64,000 nucleotides of DNA from Paenibacillus sp. FSL R5-0912. GTDB taxonomy: Bacteria > Bacillota > Bacilli > Paenibacillales > Paenibacillaceae. A model generated the notes under the pieces. The model saw nothing but the letters and a program-made list of their open reading frames with translations, did not search any database and was not told the DNA's origin. Where the stretch lies: assembly GCF_000758605.1 (NCBI RefSeq), contig NZ_CP009282.1:3348001-3412000 (forward strand), read 5' to 3'. A program made the position numbers and the translations under genes. Shown here piece after piece: positions 34,533-42,341 of this stretch (the stretch's first letter is position 1; the number at the start of each line of letters is the position of its first letter).

Positions 34533-34588
34533 AGACGTAATAGGTACGCATGGCAGAGCGATGCAAGGCTGATAAGGCGTCTTTTTTT
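34533..34588 (+). terminator. Possible leader terminator before eutA
   Basis: AGACG at 34533-34537 can pair with CGTCT at 34578-34582, followed directly by seven T. An inner GCAT/ATGC stem is possible. It ends 6 nt before the eutA ATG, so it would attenuate eut transcription unless opened. I found no clear pair of ANTAR-type hexaloop hairpins. Confidence 0.35.
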
Positions 34589-34593
34589 ATATC

Positions 34594-36102
34594 ATGGCAC
34601 TGCGGCAGGCGGGAGGGAATGGTATAGAACCGAAGCGCGAAATTACCAGTGTCGGAATTGATATTGGAACGAGTACGACTAAAATAGTCTTCAGCAGACT
34701 TACGGTCGGACGGAGATATGGTGTGTCCATGCTGCCGCAATATCAAATCACGGAGCGGAATATTATATATGAGAGCCCAATGCATCTAACACCGCTGATA
34801 GGCGAATCGCAAATTGATCTTCCGGCATTACAGCGGATTCTGTCGGCAGAGTACCGCAGTGCGGCACTGAAGCCTGAGGAGGTAGATACAGGGGCTGTCA
34901 TTATTACTGGAGAAACGGCGGTAAGATCGAACGCGAATTCCATCCTCCATCAGCTGGCGGGAGAGTCGGGAGAGTTCGTGGTTGCCCAGGCGGGCGGGGA
35001 TCTGGAGGCTGTCCTTGCAGGCAAAGGCGCTGGAGCGGAGGCTTATTCGCGAAGAGCGGCGGGGACGATAGTCAATGTGGATATCGGAGGTGGCACAGCA
35101 AACGCGGCATATTTCAACAGCGGAAGCATTATAGGAACCTTGAACTTTCATATCGGCGGCCGGCTGATTATGCTGGATAAGGCTGGAACCGTAGCGAAAA
35201 TATATCCCGCAGCCCGGCAATGGCTGAACCGGGAAGGGCTGTGGCTGCAAGAGGGGGAGCAGACGGATTGGCCTGTGCTGCAGGAGATCACCCGGAGATG
35301 GAGTGAACTGCTGCTGGAGAACCTGCTTAAGGGCAGTGATCCGCAAGCCTGTCCATTAATTTATGGTCACCCGGACCTTCCGGTTGCATTTGCAAGAGAG
35401 GCTACAGTTACGGAGCTCTGGATCTCCGGGGGTGTGGGTGCATTAATGGAGCAGGCCGCTCCCCGCAATATCGCGGAGACTGCAAGGTATGGGGATATCG
35501 GGCCACTGCTCGCTCATGCCATTATAAAGGCGTCCGAACACTACCCGGTGAAGCTACAGGTCGCTCCAGGCGCGCAGCGGGCTACAGTGATTGGTGCCGG
35601 TGTTCATACCCTGCAGCTCAGCGGTTCAACGGTTTATGCAGACCCCAACCTGCTGCCTCTGCGGAATATTCCCGTTGTAGAGCTGGTCTGGCCCGTACAG
35701 GTCCAGGACGGTGAGCAGCCGGATGAGATATTGGCCTCTATACAAGCCGCTTTTGCTGCGGGAGCCATAAGGCACGGTTCAAATGAACCGGAAGAAATGC
35801 AGTTTGCAATCGCCATCCCCGAAATGAACTCCTGCTCCTATTCTGTGTTACGCCGGATTGCTGAAGCAGTGACCGGGTGCTCCCGGAAGTATAAGCTGAA
35901 GCTTTGCATCCTGATCTGTGAGAATGACATTGCCAAAGCTTTGGGCAATTGTATCTATCTGCTATCCCAAGGCGGGCAAGCCTGCGTCTGTCTGGACCAG
36001 ATTTCAGTGGCACATGGCGATTATATTGACATTGGAATCCCGGTGGACGGGGATTATATACCGGTTGCCGTCAAGACCCTGGTCTTTAGTTCAACGAATT
36101 AG
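34594..36102 (+). CDS. eutA: Ethanolamine ammonia-lyase reactivating factor EutA
   Basis: Predicted 502 aa ATPase-fold chaperone that exchanges damaged cobalamin in ethanolamine ammonia-lyase. The actin-like phosphate loop SVGIDIGTSTTK and the second nucleotide motif VNVDIGGGTANAAYF are clear. Length fits EutA. The first gene of eutABC, with eutB 20 nt downstream. The ATG at 34594 has no good ribosome site. GGGAGGG lies inside the frame at about 34612 but precedes no ordinary start codon, so the true start is uncertain by about 10 residues. Confidence 0.9.
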   Translation: MALRQAGGNGIEPKREITSVGIDIGTSTTKIVFSRLTVGRRYGVSMLPQYQITERNIIYESPMHLTPLIGESQIDLPALQRILSAEYRSAALKPEEVDTGAVIITGETAVRSNANSILHQLAGESGEFVVAQAGGDLEAVLAGKGAGAEAYSRRAAGTIVNVDIGGGTANAAYFNSGSIIGTLNFHIGGRLIMLDKAGTVAKIYPAARQWLNREGLWLQEGEQTDWPVLQEITRRWSELLLENLLKGSDPQACPLIYGHPDLPVAFAREATVTELWISGGVGALMEQAAPRNIAETARYGDIGPLLAHAIIKASEHYPVKLQVAPGAQRATVIGAGVHTLQLSGSTVYADPNLLPLRNIPVVELVWPVQVQDGEQPDEILASIQAAFAAGAIRHGSNEPEEMQFAIAIPEMNSCSYSVLRRIAEAVTGCSRKYKLKLCILICENDIAKALGNCIYLLSQGGQACVCLDQISVAHGDYIDIGIPVDGDYIPVAVKTLVFSSTN

Positions 36103-36122
36103 GCGGAAAGGAATGAAGCGCG

Positions 36123-37478
36123 ATGAAACTGACCGTCTCTTTGCTTGGCCAAAGCTACCGGTTTCATGATCTGAAGGAGCTGTTTGCCAAGGCAAATGAA
36201 GAAAAGTCCGGGGACCAGCTTGCCGGAATTGCTGCAGCGGACGACCGCGAACGGATGGCAGCCAAGCTTGTGCTGGCCGGCTTGACGCTGGCGGATATCC
36301 GCAGCCACCCGCTGCTGCCTCCAGAGACTGACGAGGTATCCAGAGTGATCGAAGAGGGAGTGGATGAAGCGGTCTACGAAACGATCCGCAGCTGGACGGT
36401 TGGAGAGCTGAGGGAACAGCTGCTCGCTGCCTCTGAGACTAAGGTGCGCCGGATCGGCAGAGGCCTGAATAGTGAGATGGCCGCTGCGGCTGCCAAGCTG
36501 ATGTCCAATCTGGATCTGATCCAGGCCGCGGCCAAGTGTGAAGTGATTACCCGCTGCAATACTACGCTGGGAGAACGCGGGCGGCTCGGGAGCCGGGCCC
36601 AGCCCAATCATCCTACGGATGATCCGCTGGGGATGAAGGCTTCCGTCTATGAAGCATTGAGCTACGGCATCGGGGATGCGGTAATCGGTATCAATCCGGT
36701 CATTGATACAACAGAGAATATTATCCGCCTCTTCCATGAAACCAAAGAGGTCATTCACAGATGGGGCATACCAACGCAGAACAGTGTGCTTGCTCATGTG
36801 ACCACCCAGATGAGAGCCATATCCAAGGGGGCTCCGGCGGATCTGATCTTCCAGAGTCTTGCCGGTACACAGAGCGGCAACCAATCCTTCGGGATTGATC
36901 TGCGGTTACTGCAGGAGGCGGATCAGCTGATCCGGGAGTCCGGCACGGCCAGCGGGGAGAACCGCTGGTATTTCGAGACGGGGCAAGGGTCTGAGCTGTC
37001 AGCGGGCGGTCATCACGGTGTGGACCAGCTTACACTGGAATCCCGCTGCTATGGAATGGCCAAAGCGTTCAAGCCGTTTCTGGTGAACACCGTCGTCGGT
37101 TTTATCGGACCCGAATACCTGTATGACAGCAAGCAGGTAATCCGGGCCGGGCTTGAGGATCATTTCATGGGCAAGATCCAGGGACTCCCAATGGGTGTGG
37201 ATGTCTGTTATACGAACCACATGAAGGCAGACCAGAATGACATGGATAACTTAGCTGTCCTCCTGGCAGCAGCGGGTGTGAACTTCTTCATCGGAGTTCC
37301 AATGGCGGATGACTGCATGCTGAATTACCAGTCGACCAGCTTTCATGATATTGCTACTGTACGGGAGCTGCTGCGTCTGCAGCCGGGGGCAGAGTTCTCG
37401 GCTTGGGCGGACAAAATGGGCATCCTGAAGAATGGCCGACTGACTGCACTTGCCGGGGATCCCACATTATTCATTTAA
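36123..37478 (+). CDS. eutB: Ethanolamine ammonia-lyase large subunit
   Basis: Catalytic alpha subunit, 451 aa, of the adenosylcobalamin-dependent enzyme that converts ethanolamine to acetaldehyde and ammonia. Family segments seen include CNTTLGERGRLGSRAQPNHPTDDPLGMKAS, FETGQGSELSAGGHHGVDQ, MGVDVCYTNHMKADQND and FFIGVPMADDCMLNYQ (quoted here as landmarks). Length is as usual. An AAAGGAATG site precedes the ATG. It works as a complex with EutC. No microcompartment shell genes are in the window, so the acetaldehyde probably enters general metabolism. Confidence 0.96.
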   Translation: MKLTVSLLGQSYRFHDLKELFAKANEEKSGDQLAGIAAADDRERMAAKLVLAGLTLADIRSHPLLPPETDEVSRVIEEGVDEAVYETIRSWTVGELREQLLAASETKVRRIGRGLNSEMAAAAAKLMSNLDLIQAAAKCEVITRCNTTLGERGRLGSRAQPNHPTDDPLGMKASVYEALSYGIGDAVIGINPVIDTTENIIRLFHETKEVIHRWGIPTQNSVLAHVTTQMRAISKGAPADLIFQSLAGTQSGNQSFGIDLRLLQEADQLIRESGTASGENRWYFETGQGSELSAGGHHGVDQLTLESRCYGMAKAFKPFLVNTVVGFIGPEYLYDSKQVIRAGLEDHFMGKIQGLPMGVDVCYTNHMKADQNDMDNLAVLLAAAGVNFFIGVPMADDCMLNYQSTSFHDIATVRELLRLQPGAEFSAWADKMGILKNGRLTALAGDPTLFI

Positions 37479-37498
37479 ACAGCGAAGGAGGGGCAAGC

Positions 37499-38209
37499 AT
37501 GGCATTCTACGATCCGGAGGGAATGGAAAGATTGCGTAAGGCTACACCGGCGCGGATCGGCACAGGCCGGGCAGGAACACGGCCGACGACCCGTGAGCAG
37601 CTGCAGCTGCGCCTGGATCATGCGGCTGCAGTCGATTCAGTATACGGCAGCGTCAGCAGCACGTTGCTGGATGAGCTGGAGCTGTTTGCGGTTGACTCAG
37701 AGGTGACGGACAAGGAGCTGTACCTGAAACGGCCGGATCTGGGCCGGCAGCTGCCGGAGAGCAGTATCCGGCAGCTGCGGGAGCGCTGTATCCAGGCTCC
37801 CCAGGTGCAGATTGTGGTGTCGGACGGACTAAGTGCCGATGCCATTGACAGCAACCTGCGGGATATCTATCCGGCGCTGCTGGACTCTCTGTCGGTTCAC
37901 GGTCTGGCTGCGGGGACGCCGTTTTTTGTACGGAAGGCCAGGGTCGGCTGTATGAATGCTATTGGCGATATTCTGGAGCCCGAAGTGATTGTAATGCTGA
38001 TCGGAGAACGCCCGGGACTGATCACCTCCCGGTCTATGAGTGCTTATCTTGGCTACAGGCCGCGTTCCGGAATGACAGATTCCCAGCGGATGGTCCTGTC
38101 CAACATTCATCAGGGAGGTACTCCTCCGGTAGAGGCCGGCGCCCATCTGGGCAGCCTGATTGCCAGGATGCTGGAGCTCAGAATGAGCGGAGTCGGCCTG
38201 GAGCTGTAA
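37499..38209 (+). CDS. eutC: Ethanolamine ammonia-lyase small subunit
   Basis: Beta subunit of 236 aa that helps bind adenosylcobalamin. The segments TPARIGTGRAGTRPTTREQL, DHAAAVDSVYG, ERPGLITSRSMSAYLGYRP and NIHQGGTPPVEAGAH are typical of EutC. The start at 37499 has GGAGGGG 6 nt upstream; the open frame extends further but without a site. It ends the eutABC unit and is followed by a strong hairpin. eutH, eutT and acetaldehyde dehydrogenase genes are not adjacent. Confidence 0.96.
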   Translation: MAFYDPEGMERLRKATPARIGTGRAGTRPTTREQLQLRLDHAAAVDSVYGSVSSTLLDELELFAVDSEVTDKELYLKRPDLGRQLPESSIRQLRERCIQAPQVQIVVSDGLSADAIDSNLRDIYPALLDSLSVHGLAAGTPFFVRKARVGCMNAIGDILEPEVIVMLIGERPGLITSRSMSAYLGYRPRSGMTDSQRMVLSNIHQGGTPPVEAGAHLGSLIARMLELRMSGVGLEL

Positions 38210-38268
38210 CTGAGGCTTTAATTCTAACGCATCCTAATTAAGTCTGATGCTCTTGTGTGTTTCTAACT

Positions 38269-38305
38269 TAACCTCATTCCGCAATTGCGGGCCTGAGGTT
38301 ATTTG
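38269..38305 (+). terminator. Terminator of eutABC
   Basis: Outer stem TAACCTCA/TGAGGTTA enclosing CCGCAATTGCGG, then a short T tract. Confidence 0.75.
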
Positions 38306-38401
38306 CTGTACCTGGAAATATCCTGAATATGTTCCGGTTAGTACAACAGTTCATTTAATGCAGTAATTTGTGTATTCAGTTTCAAATGGGTATTCAGTGA
38401 T

Positions 38402-38585
38402 AGCTGTATTCTGTACTGTTAAACACAGCGAAAAGATGTGCGTGCATCTTATAACTGTATTCTGTACAACTAAATCTGCGAGAATCGGTGGAAGCCTTCT
38501 GCTACAGTCACTTTAATTGCACGAAATACAACTAAACGGAGAGGTGGTTGAAAATCAGAAGATTTAGTTGTGAAAAGTGCAATTA
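38402..38585. repeat. Second cluster of the intergenic repeat family
   Basis: Related copies lie near 38404 (CTGTATTCTGTACTGTTAAAC is the degenerate form), 38455-38475, 38514-38536 (TAATTGCAC-N5-ACAACTAAA) and, inverted, 38563-38585 (TTTAGTTGT-N5-GTGCAATTA). The last two form an 18-pair interrupted inverted repeat around a 26-nt loop. The remaining 38586-38819 stretch holds a GGGTC/GACCC hairpin at 38621-38636 and the palindrome TTCAC-TAGT-GTGAA at 38663-38676, and no gene. Confidence 0.6.
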
Positions 38586-38819
38586 TGCATACCGGATACT
38601 CTTAGGCATATACCATAACCGGGTCATTCCAGACCCTCAGCAGGCGGTTTGCCCATGTGTTTTTCACTAGTGTGAATCTAACGTTATACCAGTCCGGGCC
38701 TGTTCTAAATTACTGCCGGAAACCGATGACTGCCCCCCCATAGTTTATACCTGCTTAATACTTCCGGACTATGCTGGAGAGAGTGACAAAATTCACGAAG
38801 AAAACATACAGGTGATAAA

Positions 38820-39728
38820 ATGAATAAATCAGGGACTCTGTCCCGCAAGCTGGCGGCACTGCCGCAATACCTCCAGCATCTGAGCGGAAGATTAAGGGAA
38901 GAAGCCAGGGAGCTGGGGAGATTATCCATGCTGCTTGATATTATGGATAAGGAAATGCTGGATACATACTTTCAGCCGATTCTGCATCTGCGGAGCGGGA
39001 CAACGATCGGACATGAAGTACTGAACCGGCCGCCCAGCTCCCCGCAGTTTCCGAGCACCGAGCATTTCTATGATTTTGCCGGAAGGACAGAGCAGATGTT
39101 CAGATTCGAGCAGTATTGCCGGAGAATGTCCTTGTCCCGTTATATGGAGAGGCTGCCTGGGGCGGAGGCTGCGGGTGATAAACTGGTATTTATTAATGTG
39201 CATCCGGGAGTGCTGAATGATTCCCGCCACAAAAGCGGTGAAACTCTTACCCTCCTGAAGGAGCTGGGACTTGCGCCGGAGCGTGTGGTGTTTGAGCTGA
39301 CGGAACGTCAGGCGGTGCAGGATTATATCGGATTCGAGAAAGTGCTGTCCCATTATCGTGAACAGGGCTTCCGCATTGCCGTTGACGATGCCGGTTCCGG
39401 TTATAATAGCCTCAAGACGCTAGTCTACCTGAAACCGGAGTTCATTAAGCTGGACAAGTCGCTGATTCGCGGAATTCACAGCAGCAGGGAACAGCAGGAG
39501 CTGCTGGAGCTAGTCAGGGAATACGCGGACCGCTCGTCCACCCGGGTGATTGCCGAAGGCATCGAGACGGCGCAGGAGCTGCTTTTTTTACAGAAGGCGG
39601 GAGTGGAGTTTGGTCAAGGTTATGCGCTTGGAAGACCGGCCCATCTGCCTGAACATGGAGGATTCCCTACTTCGGCACAGCCGTTTCCAGTAAGAGGAGG
39701 GTATAGGCATGTTTCTTCAAATTGGTGA
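38820..39728 (+). CDS. EAL-domain cyclic-di-GMP phosphodiesterase
   Basis: Predicted 302 aa cytosolic protein consisting of an N-terminal helix region and one EAL domain. The signature is HEVLNR (Glu66, with Val in place of Ala). The other catalytic landmarks are kept: INVHP Asn, FELTER Glu, the loop DDAGSGYNS with two Asp, IKLDKS Lys, AEGIET Glu and the final GQGYALGRP. It is therefore probably active in hydrolysing c-di-GMP to pGpG. An ACAGGTG site precedes the ATG. Its end overlaps the following GGDEF gene by 20 nt. Confidence 0.88.
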   Translation: MNKSGTLSRKLAALPQYLQHLSGRLREEARELGRLSMLLDIMDKEMLDTYFQPILHLRSGTTIGHEVLNRPPSSPQFPSTEHFYDFAGRTEQMFRFEQYCRRMSLSRYMERLPGAEAAGDKLVFINVHPGVLNDSRHKSGETLTLLKELGLAPERVVFELTERQAVQDYIGFEKVLSHYREQGFRIAVDDAGSGYNSLKTLVYLKPEFIKLDKSLIRGIHSSREQQELLELVREYADRSSTRVIAEGIETAQELLFLQKAGVEFGQGYALGRPAHLPEHGGFPTSAQPFPVRGGYRHVSSNW

Positions 39729-40677
39729 AATCGCCGAACAGATTCCGGAAATTACGATTCATCACAAATGCGAGTTTGTAGATCAGATTTTCAAAAAGAA
39801 TCCACAGCTCCAAGGCGTCGCAGTAACTGAGAATGGCTATACGGTAGCGCTCATCATGAGAATCCGTTTTTATCAGCAGATCGGTACGCTGTACGGTTAT
39901 ACGCTGTATATGGGCAGATCCGTGGAGCTGGTGATGGATAAAAATCCGCTTGTGGTGGATTATAAGACGCCGATCATTGATGTGAGCAGGCTGGCTATGG
40001 CCAGGAACGATGAGAATCTGTACGACTATGTGATCGTCACCCACGGGAACGCATTGTTCGGAGCGGTGAGTGTGCGGGATCTGCTGCTTAATTTTGCAGA
40101 AATTCAGGCGGTGGCGGCCAGCTTTCTGAACCCGTTAACAGGACTGCCGGGCAATGTCAGTATTACGGAGTGGATGGTTAGATCGCTGCTGCAGGAGCAG
40201 TTCAGTGTTCTTTACATTGATCTGGATCATTTTAAGGCCTACAACGATACATACGGGTTTAAGGAAGGCGACCGGATGATTCAGGCTACGGCGGAGCTTC
40301 TGAAGCATGAGGCGCTGCGTCTGGACGGTTTTCTGGGACATATCGGCGGGGATGACTTTATTATTTTCATCAGCCATTACCAATATGAGGAGTGCTGCAG
40401 GAGCATCATCAGGGCGTTCGATATGGTGGTAAAAGATTTCTATCATGCAGAGCATCTGGCCCAGCAGTTTGTGCTGACCGAGAGCCGTTCAGGACGGATG
40501 GAGGAAATTCCGCTGGTCTCGATCTCCATCGCCGTTGTAACCACCCGCAGCCGCAGATTCGCTTCGGTCGAGGACCTGTCCGAAGAGGCGGCCCGCTTCA
40601 AAAAAAGCTGCAAAATGATCAAAGGCAGCAGCTATGTTGATGACAGCGATATCAGCCTTCACAAGAACGGATACTAA
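39709..40677 (+). CDS. CBS-like/GGDEF-domain protein
   Basis: Predicted 322 aa protein. Residues 1-130 look like a CBS pair (KCEFVDQIFKKNPQLQGVAVT, VSVRDLLLNF). The GGDEF domain follows from about 135. The metal site YIDLDHFKAYNDTYG is intact. The active-site motif is GGDDF (213-217) instead of GGDEF or GGEEF. It may be active, weak, or an allosteric GTP-binding partner for the EAL protein upstream. GAGGAGGG lies before the ATG. The 20-nt overlap argues for coordinated synthesis. Confidence 0.88.
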   Translation: MFLQIGEIAEQIPEITIHHKCEFVDQIFKKNPQLQGVAVTENGYTVALIMRIRFYQQIGTLYGYTLYMGRSVELVMDKNPLVVDYKTPIIDVSRLAMARNDENLYDYVIVTHGNALFGAVSVRDLLLNFAEIQAVAASFLNPLTGLPGNVSITEWMVRSLLQEQFSVLYIDLDHFKAYNDTYGFKEGDRMIQATAELLKHEALRLDGFLGHIGGDDFIIFISHYQYEECCRSIIRAFDMVVKDFYHAEHLAQQFVLTESRSGRMEEIPLVSISIAVVTTRSRRFASVEDLSEEAARFKKSCKMIKGSSYVDDSDISLHKNGY

Positions 40678-40788
40678 GACTATCGCCTCTATGCTTGACG
40701 GAGAGGGCGGTATGCTTGAACAACAGACATCAATGCGGTAAGATTGACAACAATAAGAGCATGCCAAGACCCTTTTACGTGGAGTGTG

Positions 40789-41232
40789 ATGACAATGCAT
40801 GGCAAGGGGATGGAATGGTGGGGGGCGTATGAGCCCTTCCATATCGTGCTGAATGACTACGGGATTGCCGATATCGTGCTTACCCAGCATGCGAAGAGCC
40901 GCTATGCGGACCGTGTCGCAGAGGAGGATGACGGGAACGGCGAAGTGACGGCATGGATCTGGCAATGCTTGAAGCAGAACAGGGTGAGACCCTATTCGCT
41001 CAGTGAGTATAATGCCTATCTGATCGACGGTGATACGGTGATTGTGGTCGATTTCAGGCAGCTTGAGGGCGTGACTTCGCTCGCTGGTGAGCCGCTGTAC
41101 GTCATGGTGATAGTGTCGTTTCTAGGCCGGATTTCGGCGACTCCCCAGCTGCGGGATCTCAAGAAGTACTATTCGTGGCTGCGCCACTCCCGCCGCATGA
41201 AGCTGATGAAGAAGCGCCGCAGACGCAAATAG
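40789..41232 (+). CDS. Small basic-tailed protein of unknown function
   Basis: Predicted 147 aa soluble protein with no family I can name. The ATG at 40789 has GGAG 4 nt upstream. The middle alternates beta-like strands (AYLIDGDTVIVVDF, LYVMVIVSFLGRIS), and LTQHAKSRYADRV is notable. The C-terminus is strongly basic (RRMKLMKKRRRRK), suggesting nucleic acid binding. It is preceded by a TTGACA and GCATGCC stretch and followed by its own terminator. Placement after the c-di-GMP pair does not reveal a role. Confidence 0.65.
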   Translation: MTMHGKGMEWWGAYEPFHIVLNDYGIADIVLTQHAKSRYADRVAEEDDGNGEVTAWIWQCLKQNRVRPYSLSEYNAYLIDGDTVIVVDFRQLEGVTSLAGEPLYVMVIVSFLGRISATPQLRDLKKYYSWLRHSRRMKLMKKRRRRK

Positions 41233-41250
41233 AAGGGATGTAAGTCAAGG

Positions 41251-41286
41251 AAGGCATGCGGCTTAAGGCTGCGTGCCCTTTTTTTG
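41251..41286 (+). terminator. Terminator after the basic-tailed gene
   Basis: GGCATGC / GCGTGCC stem (one G-U pair), with A and T tracts at the base and seven T after it. Confidence 0.8.
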
Positions 41287-41354
41287 AAGAATAGGCGTTC
41301 ACCCGAAGCAAATCGCCACTTTGTGTGGTTATTTTGAAAAGGAGTCAGAAAAGC

Positions 41355-42254
41355 ATGAACTTTCACCAGCTACATATTTTTTATACCGTATCCGAACGGG
41401 GCAGCTTCTCGGCGGCGGCACTGACGCTGCATATGACACAGCCTGCAGTGACAATGCAGATTCAGGCGCTGGAGGATTATCTCGGGGCCAAGCTGTTTGA
41501 CCGGTCGACTAAGAAAATAATGCTCTCCGAAGCCGGCCGAACGCTGATGCCGTTCGCGCTGCGCAGTATGCAGCTAATGCGGGAGACGGATCAGGCGATG
41601 TCAGCCTTCACCCATATGCTGGAGGGGCGGCTGCAGCTGGGTGCGAGCCTGACCATCGGTGAATATGTGCTTCCGCGTCTGCTCGGTCCCTTCGGCAGGG
41701 AATACCCGAACATCTCAATCATGATGAAGGTGATGAATACCACGCAGATTATGGAGGAGATTAACAAACACCAGCTGAACTTCGGGCTGATCGAAGCGCC
41801 GGTATCCCATCCGGATATGGTCATCGAGCCGGTCATGGGCGATGAGCTCAAGCTGATCGTTCCGCAGGGTCATCCGCTGGCGGAGCTGTCTGAAGTTACC
41901 CTGAGTGATGCGCTCGGTTATCCGTTCGTGCTGCGTGAGCAGGGCTCAGGGACACGGAGGGTGATGGAAGAGCAACTGGTAGCGAAGGGACTTGATCCCG
42001 GTGACATGCGGATTGTGATGGAGCTGGGCAGTACAGGTGCAGTGAAGTCGGCTGTGGAGGCAGGGCTTGGAATAACGATTATTTCAACATCATCGGTTAA
42101 GCATGAGGTAGCGCTCGGACTGCTGAAGATTGTTAATCTCACAGATGCCTCATTCAAACGGCAGTTCTACGCGATTCATCTGAAGTCAACACTGCTGCCG
42201 ATTTCGGCCGTGACATTCCTGACCTTCCTGCGCCAGCATGCAGACGGGCAATAG
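41355..42254 (+). CDS. LysR-family transcription regulator
   Basis: Predicted 299 aa regulator. The N-terminal winged helix MNFHQLHIFYTVSERGSFSAAALTLHMTQPAVTMQIQ is represented by its key parts: SFSAAA, TQPAVT and LEDYLGAKLFDR. The effector domain (about 90-295) has a periplasmic-binding fold. Its closest look is to the CysL/YwfK and CbbR-like group. ATG at 41355 follows AAAAGGAG by 10 nt. No divergent target gene lies upstream, so the regulated genes are not evident; the PHP gene downstream is 87 nt away. Confidence 0.92.
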   Translation: MNFHQLHIFYTVSERGSFSAAALTLHMTQPAVTMQIQALEDYLGAKLFDRSTKKIMLSEAGRTLMPFALRSMQLMRETDQAMSAFTHMLEGRLQLGASLTIGEYVLPRLLGPFGREYPNISIMMKVMNTTQIMEEINKHQLNFGLIEAPVSHPDMVIEPVMGDELKLIVPQGHPLAELSEVTLSDALGYPFVLREQGSGTRRVMEEQLVAKGLDPGDMRIVMELGSTGAVKSAVEAGLGITIISTSSVKHEVALGLLKIVNLTDASFKRQFYAIHLKSTLLPISAVTFLTFLRQHADGQ

Positions 42255-42341
42255 CTCATAAGAACGGCTAAGGCGTCTGCCCCTGGGCGGGTCCGGAAGC
42301 CGCAGACAAGATATACACTTGGAGAATGGAGGGGGATTCAT

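Noticed and set aside
34418..34540. Small frame starting GTG (TYYILKESKLIALG) before eutA
   Set aside because: There is no ribosome site, it spans the proposed IS junction, and it has no recognisable family.
34430..34593. EutV/ANTAR antiterminator hairpins before eutA
   Set aside because: No pair of six-nt loops with the A1/G4 pattern could be found by eye.
38640..38665. Minus-strand GGGCAAACC resembling a c-di-GMP-I riboswitch near the EAL gene
   Set aside because: The partner segment GACGCAAAGCC and the stem layout are absent, and it points away from the EAL gene.
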